From Polytrichum commune (taxonomy: Eukaryota > Streptophyta > Polytrichopsida > Polytrichales > Polytrichaceae): a stretch of 64,000 nucleotides of DNA. The stretch is taken from NCBI GenBank assembly GCA_950295325.1, contig OX485806.1:56663169-56727168 (forward strand). Direction: 5' to 3'. A model generated the notes under the pieces. That model had not been told where the DNA came from. It saw only the letters and a list, made by a program, of their open reading frames with translations, and did no database searches. Position numbers and translations under genes: made by a program. Of the stretch, positions 24,201 to 33,999 are shown one piece after another. Numbering within the stretch: position 1 is the stretch's first letter; every line of letters starts with the position of its first letter.

Positions 24201-26735
24201 AGCTCTAATGGATGTGTCAGGCTTGCGTTTCTCGGAGCCAAAGACCTCGGCACCCTCAAGGTGGGGACTACAAGTACAAAATTCTTCTCCGCCAGGCATG
24301 TCGAGAAGAACCTTCTGCAGGACAGCGTGGTCACCAGTACGTTGAGCTAGGGCTTTTTTGCTAGGGCCATCGCCCCCAACGCCACCCTTAAGAAACTGAT
24401 GGTACGCCACAACTTGGAGGAAGGCTCGAATATAGTCATCCACAGTGGCCACGTATAGATCGCCACCTTTGTTGCCGGACGTTTGGAACCATTTGTTGTG
24501 AATGGACTCGGGAATGTTGCAATTGGGCATTTGTGCAAATTCCTCGGCGGTCATGATTTTCTCCTGCGAAATAAAAAGGGTGTGCAAGAAATAAGAAAAG
24601 TTTGGAAAAGAAGATAAAACAGAAAACAAAGAGCAATAACACTAAAGACGCACCAATTCCATGAAGCCACCCCATTGTCGATAACGAAAGTGCCAGAAGA
24701 CTAGCCAAAGCTGAAGGTGTTTCAGCCCCTCCTCGGAGGTGCAGTTAGACGAAGCCCACCAGGCCTTGATGGCGAGGTACCTCGTTTCCGCCTCGAGCAT
24801 AGAGGATGTGTCGCGATACTGCAGGCAGAGACACTTGTGTTGGTCTTGCAAGTCATGCTTGATATATAGCTTGGTGTGTTTCTCCAAAGACTGGGCCAAT
24901 GGAAGTAGCACGTTCTCTCACGCCCATCGATGGGAACCTTTGGGTCTCCGGACCCGTAAACAATCCTAACGGCATTCCAATTGGCTTGGGCACTGTCTGC
25001 CATGAAGCCTTTGAAGTGGGGCTTGGGGATTCCATGGCGGGCCATGATGTGGTTGAGGTTATGCCAGAAAAGAACTTCGGATTGGAAGTCGCAGCAAGCG
25101 ATGGTCATGACGTGCTGGTAGGTTCCGTCGTATACGTGGCAGGCCATGGTGGTCCACTTGGCGACGCGTTTGACATGGTCGGACATGATCCAAGCATGCT
25201 CGAGATCTCCGCCAGGTTGCATGTGCTTAACCAAGTCGACCCCACTACCAGGGCGGACTTCGGACATTTTGAAAACGAAAACCTTGTCCGTAGCGTCACC
25301 TTGGCCTGGGAATTGATTCCGCTGGACATAGGCCCAAGTGCTGACACCTCGAAGCTTGGCGATGCCATCCATAACCCCCAATCTACGTAAGTATTTGAAA
25401 GTGGTAACCTTGTTTTGGAGGTGGGGGGAATGCAACTCCTTGCAACGATAAAAAAATGGGCTCAAGTTCTTCCAAGGAAAAGAGTTGATGAGGATCAGTA
25501 TCATTGCAGAGGGGGAACTCATCCACAAGGTCCTTGTTGGCTTCAAGGACGATTTTGCTATGGGTGGCTTGGGGCGTTCGCTCGACGTGCTCCTCGATGA
25601 GGGCGTCGATGCGCTGTTGGCTATTTCTGCAATTGCCAACCTTGACGGGATGATGATGGTTGCCCAGATGAATATAGGCACGCTGAGTGGTGGTATTGCC
25701 ATGACATGGTGCAATGCATTTGGGAGGCTCCTTACATATCCGGCACATTAGAGTGGATCCCAAAGGGAAGGGTCCACCAACGGGGAAGAACTCCTTGGTG
25801 AAACCGTCGAAATCAGTATCATTGACCGGGGAAGTCCGATGAGCACGTTGTAGGTAATTGCACTGAGGATTTTGGCATTGGAGGTGGCCAACACAACTGG
25901 AGGAGCAAAAAGCAAGGCCCATGTCATTGGTGATATTGGTGGTCTGGGTCTTAGTCCAAACATGGCCGTCATAGCGTTTGTCAATGGATTGGGCCTTCTT
26001 ATGAAAGGAAGGGACACCGAGTGGGGGTAGGACAAGCATAAGATCACCATCAAAGCGAGGTGGCAGGAAATTCACCTCTTCAATTTGTAAGGTGTCATAA
26101 TCCTACTTCTTGAGGATGTTCTTCCTACCGGGCATGGAAGCAAGAGAACGTAGACATTGAAGAATTGAAAAGGTGGATTTAGGAGGGGAGGGGGGAAGAG
26201 GACACTGGGGATCGAGGCTTACAAAAGGGGGGGTCACAGAGGGGGGACAGAGAGAGGAGGAAGATGGCTCGACCATAGGGGTGGAATGAGTGGGATCATC
26301 ACCATCGGATGAATCAGAAAATTGTATGACAGTGTGAATACCAGGTTCAATTTTGACACGAACGTCGGGAGGGGTGTTGAAAGTGGAAGCGGACGAATAA
26401 GGAGGGGTGCGGATTTCTATGGAGACGTGTGGCCGAGATTCAGGGAGACCGTAGACTCTGTATTTACCAACGGCGAGGTCCCACACAGATGGACCGTTGT
26501 CGGCAAGAATGGGATTCTCACGCATGGTAGAGGACAACAAAGAGGTAAGGGGATCATAAATCTCGCGTTCAACCCAAATAGAGGCATCATGTAATGAGAA
26601 CCTGATACAAAGGTGAAGGGAAGAGACACGTGCAAATCCGTTAGCATCTATGGGGAAAAGGATGGAAACTCCGAAGCCATTTGCATGGATCTCCGCCATG
26701 TCTGACACAGATGGCACGGAAGATGAGGAAGCCAT
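21256..26735 (-). pseudogene. MULE transposase with GCM-like zinc finger, DDE core and SWIM finger
   Basis: Read leftward from the ATG at 26,735. An acidic Ser/Pro-rich N-terminal part runs to a single in-frame stop at 26,103-26,105 and continues in the same frame at 26,075. Next is a Cys/His region (CQNPQCNYL, then CRICKEPPKCIAPCH, then HLGNHHHPVKVG), a GCM/FLYWCH-like finger. After a frameshift at the A7 run near 25,449 comes the MULE core: Asp in HVYDGTYQHVMTIACCD and Asp in FKGFMADSAQANWNAVR. A second frameshift lies near 24,894. After the insert at 22.2-24.06 kb the C-terminus carries CNCPAFKDM, then HCKHLYFI, a CxCx(n)CxH SWIM finger. The gene is non-functional as it stands. Confidence 0.85.
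22207..24056. mobile_element. Pyrimidine-rich insert splitting the MULE transposase
   Basis: Coding similarity stops near 24,056 and resumes near 22,206. The bases TCTGCT occur at both junctions (22,201-22,206 and 24,057-24,062), suggesting a target duplication. The insert has no gene. It carries scattered GACTATAGTC, a perfect 10-bp palindrome, and variants (GACTATAGCC, GACTGTAGTC, GACCATAGTCC). Its texture matches 1-870. An intron is the alternative, but a size of 1.85 kb with such a repeat structure favours an inserted element. Confidence 0.5.
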
Positions 26736-26935
26736 GTGTATATATAAGGAATAGAGGAAGGATGCCAAAAAGGGAAACCGGGCCTCGGCTGGAAAAAAAG
26801 GGAAAACCCTAAACATCGATCGGCATTATAAAGACAAGTATAGGGAAGGGAAGGGTCAGTATGTGCGCAAAGAAGTGAGATGCCCTAAGAGTATAGCATA
26901 GGAGAGAGAGAAATATTTAGAACCGGGAAGCACAC

Positions 26936-27310
26936 ATGAAGGAAACAGGCAACAGTGTAGTCTCCACAACGGATCTTGGAAGAAAAAGGAAGAAAAGAAA
27001 GGGAGGCACGAGTTTCAGCACTTCAAAACAGAGGCGACGGAGAGAACTTAGGAAGAAAGAGCAAACGTGTATAGAGGGAAGTGAGACACCAACAAACTTG
27101 AGCCAGACGAGCGGAGAGGTTGAGACAAGGGCATCAAGTAGGAACGAGGAACTGCAACGGATAGAGGAAGAAGGGGAGCAGAGTGGATCAGGCGAACCAT
27201 CAATGGGAGATAGCGAGCATCGAAGCAATTCCAATAAGAGCGAAACAGAGGAGGAGATAAAAGGGGACTCAATTAGCACAATAAGTTTGGGTTTAGGGTT
27301 TAGGGTTTAA
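26936..27310 (+). CDS. Small basic/acidic ORF divergent from the MULE transposase
   Basis: A 124-residue frame with a true ATG, 200 bp from the divergent transposase start. The N-terminal third holds a nuclear-localisation-like run (GRKRKKRKGG, KQRRRRELRKK). The rest is Ser/Glu-rich. No family is recognised. The last codons (LGLGFRV) are encoded by the telomere-like tract, which makes a natural gene end less likely. It may be a chance frame, or the first exon of the rightward gene at 34.0-36.4 kb. Confidence 0.3.
   Translation: MKETGNSVVSTTDLGRKRKKRKGGTSFSTSKQRRRRELRKKEQTCIEGSETPTNLSQTSGEVETRASSRNEELQRIEEEGEQSGSGEPSMGDSEHRSNSNKSETEEEIKGDSISTISLGLGFRV
27286..27309. repeat. Interstitial telomere-like tract (TTTAGGG type)
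   Basis: Three consecutive units close to GGGTTTA. This is the Arabidopsis-type plant telomere unit, here far from any visible chromosome end. Short tracts like this are also common in plant promoters (telo-box). Confidence 0.7.
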
Positions 27311-28084
27311 AAGGCAAAAATACATTTAGGTTTTTGCAAAAATGGCATTACAAATTAAGCTCTCTAAATATGGATGACAAGTTCGGACTCCATATGGCGG
27401 TTGGATTAGTTTTGAAGTCGGTAGTGTTAAGGGTGACTGAACAATATGGTGAATGATATGTAGATTTAAATTGCAAAACTCAGAACAATACATTTGCTGA
27501 GATTGTGTGCGAGAAATCTTGAAATGGAAATTGAAGTTCGAAAGTTACAGTTGAATTTTAGATTTGTTCAATTTTCTTGAAATGATAACGACGATGTGTG
27601 GAAGTGATTACGAAATGAAATTACTGGTGTAAAGGGAGTATATTTCTGGACCATCTCGGAACCCAAAGATCGAAGAACGGTTATATTTTAGGTGAAGATT
27701 GTAAAGGCAAGCATGCTTGATAAGGAATAAAAATATTGGTATATCACTTTCGCTTTGAGGGCTCATTTCACAAAGTCGGACTAGAGACAAGCTCAACAGA
27801 GTCTTCGTGCCCTGCTGATTCTGCCAAGCCCGTTCCCTTGGCTATGGTTTCCCTAGATAGTAGATAGGGACAGTAGGAATCTCGTTAATCCATTCATGCG
27901 GGTCACTCCGCACCACCCTCTCGCCACCCTCTTCCAAGCCCATTGCCTTGGCAGTGGCTAGATAGTAGATAGGGACAGTGGGAATCTCATTTCTCCATTT
28001 ATGGTTGCAACTCTCGCCGCCCGTACCCTAACTAGTACGCTCAAGATCGCCCGCGCTCACCAACCAACCCGTTTCCAGATTGTT
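27311..28084. other. No recognised gene before the satellite
   Basis: Non-coding. Contains a duplicated phrase at about 27,822-27,870 and 27,938-27,990 (AAGCCCGTTCCCTTGG / AAGCCCATTGCCTTGG, then TAGATAGTAGATAGGGACAG) and a Pro/Arg-poor spacer. Confidence 0.45.
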
Positions 28085-28605
28085 AGAATGCTAGGTGTAT
28101 ACAGAATGTTGGCAAGATAGTTTGAAATGTTTGATTTTTTGATATTTCAGTCGGGGGGGGGTTTGAGTTCATTAATCCAAGCACCCTCTCGGCCCCGAGA
28201 GGGTGGCCTTATTATGTTTAGGTGTATACAGAATGTTGATAAGATAGTCTGAAATGTTTGATTTTTGGATTTTTCAGTCGGGGGGGTTTAAGTTCATCAA
28301 TCCAAGCACCCTCTCGGCTCCGAAAGGGTGGCCTAAGTTTGTTTAGGTGTATACAGAATTTTAGTAAGATAGTCTGAAATGTTTGATTTTTCGATATTTC
28401 AGTCGGGGGGGGTTTAAGTTCATCAATCCAAACACCTTCTCTGAGTCGAAAGGGTGGCCTAAGTATGTTTAGGTGTATACAAATTTTTTGTAAGATAGTA
28501 TGAAATGTTTTATTTTTTTATTTTTCAGTCGGGGGGGCAATTAAGGTCATTAATCCAAGCACCCTCTCGGCCCCGAGAGGGTGGCCTTATTATGTTTAGG
28601 TGTAT

Positions 28606-29598
28606 TGTCACCAAAAATTTCCCACCCTTCGATTTCTTCCTAGCCCGAGTCGAAAAGTTATAATGACACGTAGAAAATCCTCCCTTGGTAATTCAATGTA
28701 TGATTCCAATATACCCTTGGAATATACACAACTTGACTAATCCACACTATGTCATCTTATATTCCTTAACTTCGGGTAAGGTCACATCCTTAGTCTTCTC
28801 CAATGTCCACCCAGCCGCCTTGGCTACGCCTGCCTTCAATGATTTCCCTCGTGTGAATCGAGTCTTCGCCGTTGATTCCATACTATTGCACGAACCTTCG
28901 CTTGTTGATTCCATGAAGCACATAAGTTTAAGTATTAACAAATACTTGTGTAACTTATGGTGGCCTCTCCTTCACAGGCCTTCACATTCCATTACTAAGT
29001 TCAACCTCAATGGTCAATCACCAATACATTCAAAAGTTACACACACCCCTTCCTACCTAATGAATCCAACACTTTAAGTCTAAACATCATAAGTCAAAAA
29101 CTATAAGAGTGTGTCACTATTTTTTTGGAAGTTTCGACATAGTTTCGGTTTTTTGGCTCTCGAAAATTCATATGAAGTCCAAAAAATGAGTTCTTGGTAT
29201 CCATGGATAGGTAATGAAGTCCTCTACATGAATATGCAATAATATTTCTACTGCCATAAAGTATATGGTCGCAATTCTACGCTGTTCCCTTTGAATCTGC
29301 ACTTTTTCACTAGTTTTTGGAAGTTTGGACATAGGTTCGGTTTTTTGGCTCTCAAAAATTCATATGAAGTCCAAAAAATGAGTTCTTGGTATCCATGGAT
29401 AGGTAATGAAGTCTTCTACATGAATGTGCAATAATATATCTACTGCCAAAAAGTATATGGTCGCAATTCTACGTTGTTCCCTTTGAATCTACATTTTTTC
29501 ACTAGTTTTTAGAAGTTTGGACATAGTCTCGGTTTTTTGGCTCTCAAAAATATATATGAAGTCCAACAAAACTAAATGCTCCAATAAGAGCCTTTGCA
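28606..29598 (+). mobile_element. LTR-like insertion inside the satellite
   Basis: Starts TGTCACCAAAAATTTCC, then CACCCTTCGATTTC, and ends CCTTTGCA (TG...CA). The 5-bp direct repeat TGTAT lies on both sides (28,601-28,605 and 29,599-29,603). The satellite monomer continues normally across the repaired site. The start is a diverged form of the family hairpin (GACTCGGGCTAG on the opposite strand). 993 bp, non-coding. It occurs in only one of the three higher-order units, so it arrived after their amplification. Confidence 0.85.
29127..29575. repeat. 192-bp tandem duplication inside the LTR-like insertion
   Basis: GGAAGTTT(C/G)GACATAG, then GGTTTTTTGGCTCTC, recurs at 29,127, 29,319 and 29,511, giving two full units and a partial third that are nearly identical. 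Confidence 0.85.
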
Positions 29599-32500
29599 TG
29601 TATACAAAATGTTATTAAGATAGTCTGAAATGTTTGATTTTTTGATATTTCAGTCGGGGGGGATTAAGTTCATCAATCCAAGCACCCTCTCGAAGCCGAG
29701 AGGGTGGCCTAAGTATGTTTAGGTGTATACAAAATTTTGGTAAGATAGTCTGAAATGTTTGATTTTTCGATATTTCAGTCAGGGGGGATTTAAGTTCATC
29801 AATCCAAATACCTTCTCTGAGCCCAGAGGGTGGCCTAAGTATGTTTAGGTGTACACAGAATGTTGGTAAGATAGTCTGAAATGCTTGACTTGTGGATTTT
29901 TCAGTCGGGGGGGGGGGGTTAAGGTCATTAATCGAAGCACCCTCTCGGGGCCGAGAGGGTGGCCTTCATATGTTTAGGTGTATACAGAATGTTGGCAAGA
30001 TAGTTTGAAATGTTTGATTTTTTGATATTTCAGTCGGGGGGGGTTTGAGTTCATTAATCCAAGCACCCTCTCGGCCCCGAGAGGGTGGCCTTATTATGTT
30101 TAGGTATATACAGAATGTTGATAAGATAGTCTGAAATGTTTGATTTTTGGATTTTTCAGTCGGGGGGGTTTAAGTTCATCAATCCAAACACCTTCTCTGA
30201 GTCGAGAGGGTGGCCTAAGTATGTTTAGGTGTATACAGTATTTTTGTAAGATAGTCTGAAATGTTTTATTTTTTTATTTTTTAGTCGGGGGGGGGGGTTT
30301 AAGGTCATTAATCCAAGCACCCTCTCAGAGCCGAGAGGGTGGTCTAAGTATGTTTAGGTGTATACAGAATGTTGGTAAGATAGTTAGAAATGTTTTATTT
30401 TTCGATTTTTCAGTCGGGGGGGTTTAAGGTCATTAATCCAAACACCCTCTCGGCCTCGAGAGAGTGGCCTTATTATGTTTAGGTGTATACAATATGTTGT
30501 TAAGATATTATGAAATGTTTGATTTTTCGATATTTCAGTAGGGGGGGGATTAAGTTCATCAATCCAAGCACCCTCTCGGACCCGAGAGGGTGGCCTAAGT
30601 ATTTTTATGTGTATACATAATTTTGGTAAGATAGTATGAAATGTTTGATTTTTCGATATTTCAGTCGGGGGGGGGTTTAAATTCATCAATCCAAGCATCC
30701 TCTCGGAGCCGAGAGGGTGGCCTAAGTACGTTTTGGTGTATACAAAATGTTGGCAACAGAGTCTGAAATGTTTTATTTTTTGATATTTCAGTGGGGGGGG
30801 GGTTTAAGTTCATCAATCGAAGCACCCTCTCGGGGCCGAGAGGGTGGCCTTCATATGTTTAGGTGTATACAGAATGTTGGCAAAAGAGGTTAAAATGTTT
30901 GATTTTTTGATATTTCTGTCCGGGGGGTGTTTGAATTCATTAATCCAAGCACCCTCTCGGCCTCGAGAGGGTGGCCTTATTATGTTTAGGTGTATACAGA
31001 ATGTTGGTAAGATAGTCTGAAATGTTTGATTTTTCGATATTTTAGTCGGGGGGGTTTAAGTTCATCAATCCAAACACCTTCTCTGAGTCGAGAGGGTGGC
31101 CTAAGTATGTTTAGGTGTATACAGAATTTTTGTAAGATAGTCTGAAATGTTTTATTTTTTTATTTTTTAGTCGGGGGGGGGGGTTTAAGGTCATTAATCC
31201 AAGCACCCTCTCAGAGCCGAGAGGGTGGTCTAAGTATGTTTAGGTGTACACAGAATGTTGGTAAGATAGTTAGAAATGTTTTATTTTTCGATTTTTCAGT
31301 CGGGGGGGTTTAAGGTCATTAATCCAAACACCGTCTCGGCCTCGAGAGAGTGGCCTTATTATGTTTAGGTGTATACAATATGTTGTTAAGATATTATGAA
31401 ATGTTTGATTTTTCGATATTTCAGTAGGGGGGGGATTAAGTTCATCAATCCAAGCACCCTCTCGGACCCGAGAGGGTGGCCTAAGTATTTTTAGGTGTAT
31501 ACATAATTTTGGTAAGATAGTATGAAATGTTTGATTTTTCGATATTTCAGTCGGGGGGGGGTTTAAATTCATCAATCCAAGCATCCTCTCGGAGCCGAGA
31601 GGGTGGCCTAAGTACGTTTTGGTGTATACAAAATGTTGGCAACAGAGTCTGAAATGTTTTATTTTTTGATATTTCAGTCGGGGGGGGGGTTAAGTTCATC
31701 AATGCAACCACCCTCTCGGAGTCGAGAGGGTGGCCTAAGTATGTTTACGTGTATACAAAATTTTGGTAAGATAGTCTGAAATGTGTTATGTTTCGATTTT
31801 TCAGTCGGGGGGGGGGGGTTTAACGTCATTAATCCAAGCACCCTCTCGGCCCCAAGAAGGTGGCCTTATTATGTTTAGGTGTAAACAAAATGTTGGTAAG
31901 ATAGTCTCAATTGTTTTATTCTTCGATTTTTTAGTCTAGGAGGGGGTTTAAGGTCATTAATCCAAGCACCCTCTCGGCCCTGAGAGGGTGGCCTTATTAT
32001 GTTAAGGTTTATCCAAAATGTTGTTAAGATAGTATGAAATGTTTGATTTTTGGATTTTTTAGTCGGGGGGGGGGGTTTAAGTTCATCAATCCAAGCACCC
32101 TCTCAGAGCCGAGAGGGTGGCCTTCATATGTTTAGGTGTATACAAAATTTTGGCAAGATAGTCTGTAATGTTTTATTTTTTGATATTTCAGTTAGGGGGG
32201 ATTTAAGTTCATCAATCCAAGCACCCTGTCGGAGCCGAGAGGGTGGCCTTCATATGTTTAGGTGTATACAGAATGTTGGTAAGTTAGTCTGAAATGCTTG
32301 ATTTTTGGATTTTTCAGTTGGGGGGGCGGTTTAAGTTCATCAATCCTAGCACCCTCTCGGAGCCGAGAGGGTGGCCTAAGTATGTTTAGGTGTATACATA
32401 ATATTGGTAAGATACTCTGAAATGTTTTATTTTTCGATATTTCAAATGGGGAGGGGTTTAAGTTCATCAATCCAAGCACCCTCTCAGCCTTGAGAGGGTG

Positions 32501-33999
32501 GCCTTATTATGTTTAGGTGTATACTGAATGTTGTTAAGATAGTCTGAAATGTTTGATTTTTTGATATTTCAGTCGGGGGGGGGGGGTTTAAGGTCATGAA
32601 TCCAAGCACCCTCTCGGTTCCGAGAGGGTGGCCTTATTATGTTTAGGTGTATCCAAAATGTTGTTAAGATAGTCTGAAATGTTTTTTTTTCGATATTTCA
32701 GTCGGGGGGGAGTTTGAGTTCATCAATCCAAGCACCCTCTCAGAGCCGATAGGTTGGCCTGAGTATGTTTAGGTGTATACCGAATGTTGGGAAGATAGTC
32801 TGAAATATTTGATTCTTAGATTTTTAAGTCGGGGGCGGGGGTTTAAGGTCATTAATCCAATCACCCTCTCGGAGCCGAGAGGGTGGCATAAGTATGTTTA
32901 GGTGTATACGGAATGTTGGTAAGATAGTCTGAAATGTTTGGTTTTTGGATTTTTCAGTAAGGGGGGGGGGTTTAAGGTCATTAATCCAAGCACCCTCTCG
33001 GCCCCGAGAGGGTGGCCTTATTATGTTTAGGTGTATCAAGAATATTGTTAAGATAGTCTGCAATGTTTGATTTTTGGATTTTTTAGTCGGGGGGGGGGGT
33101 TTAAGTTCATCAATCCAAGCACCCTCTCGGAGCCGAGAGGGCGGCCTTCATATGTTTAGGTGTATACAAAATTTTGGCAAAATAGTCTGAAATGTTTTAT
33201 TTTTCAATATTTCAGTTAGGGGGGATTTAAGTTCATCAATCCAAGCACCCTCTCGGAGCCGAGAGGGTGGCCTTCATATGTTTAGGTGTATATAGAATGT
33301 TGGTAAGATAGTATGAAATGTTTGATTTTTGGATTTTTCTGTCTCGGGGGGGGGGGTGGGAGTTCATTAATCCAAACACCCTCTCGGCTCCGAGAGGGTG
33401 GCCTTAGTATGTATGGTTTATCCAAAATGTGGTAAGATAGTTGAAATGTTTGATTTTTGGATTTTTCATTCGGGGGGGGGGGGGACTTCATTAATCCAAA
33501 CACCCTATCGGCTCCGAGAGGGTGGCCTTATTATGTTTATGTGTATCCAGAATGTGGTATGATAGTCTCAAATGATTGATTTTTGGATTTTTCAGTCGGG
33601 GTGGGGGGTGGGAGTTCATTAATCCGAGCACCCTCTCGGCTCCGAGAGGGTGGCCTTAGTATGTTTAGGTGTATCCAGAATGTGGTAAGATAGTCTCAAA
33701 TCTTTGATTTATCCATTTTTCAGTCGGGGGGGACTTCATTAATCCAAACACCCTCTCGGCTCCGAGAGGGTGGCTTTATTATGTTCAGGTTTATCCAGAA
33801 TGTGGTAGGATAGTCTCAAATGTTTGATTTTTGGATTTTTCAATCGAGGGGGGGGGGTGGAAGTTCATTAGATTAAGCACCCTCTCGGCTCCGAGAGGGT
33901 GGCCTTAGTAGGTTTATGTACTCCAATCCATCATTCTTTTGTTTTTTTTTTTGCTTTTGTTTTTTGTCATTTCTAACTTTATGTTTGTCTCCTTTTAGT

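Larger units (their letters stand above)
28085..33905. repeat. Satellite array, ~126-bp monomer with hairpin and G-tract, 886-bp higher-order period
   Basis: Roughly 38 monomers, once the insertion at 28,606 is discounted. Each has three parts: AT-rich GTTTAGGTGTATACAGAATG, then GATAGTCTGAAATGTTTGA; a run of 6-13 G after CAGTC; and an almost perfect palindrome, ACCCTCTCGG then CCGAGAGGGT, able to form a 10-bp hairpin. Variants recur every 886-887 bp. The monomer GGCAAGATAGTTTGAAATG followed by a TTTGAGTTC variant begins at 28,091, at 29,976 (887 after subtracting the 998-bp insertion) and at 30,862. Long frames at 30,384-30,698 and 31,270-31,584 are near-identical only because of this period and are not genes. 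Units at the right edge are more diverged. Confidence 0.95.

Noticed and set aside
26322-26594. Plus-strand ORF of 90 residues
   Set aside because: Antisense to the MULE transposase N-terminal exon.
30384-31584. Two near-identical 104-residue minus-strand ORFs and similar 73-110-residue ORFs up to 34.2 kb
   Set aside because: They run through satellite monomers (ISKNQTFH, PSRxREG repeats) and are open by chance because of the higher-order period.
28085-33905. A CRISPR-like array (regular palindromic repeats)
   Set aside because: The units are 126 bp with no unique spacers, the whole monomer is repeated, and this is plant DNA. It is a satellite.
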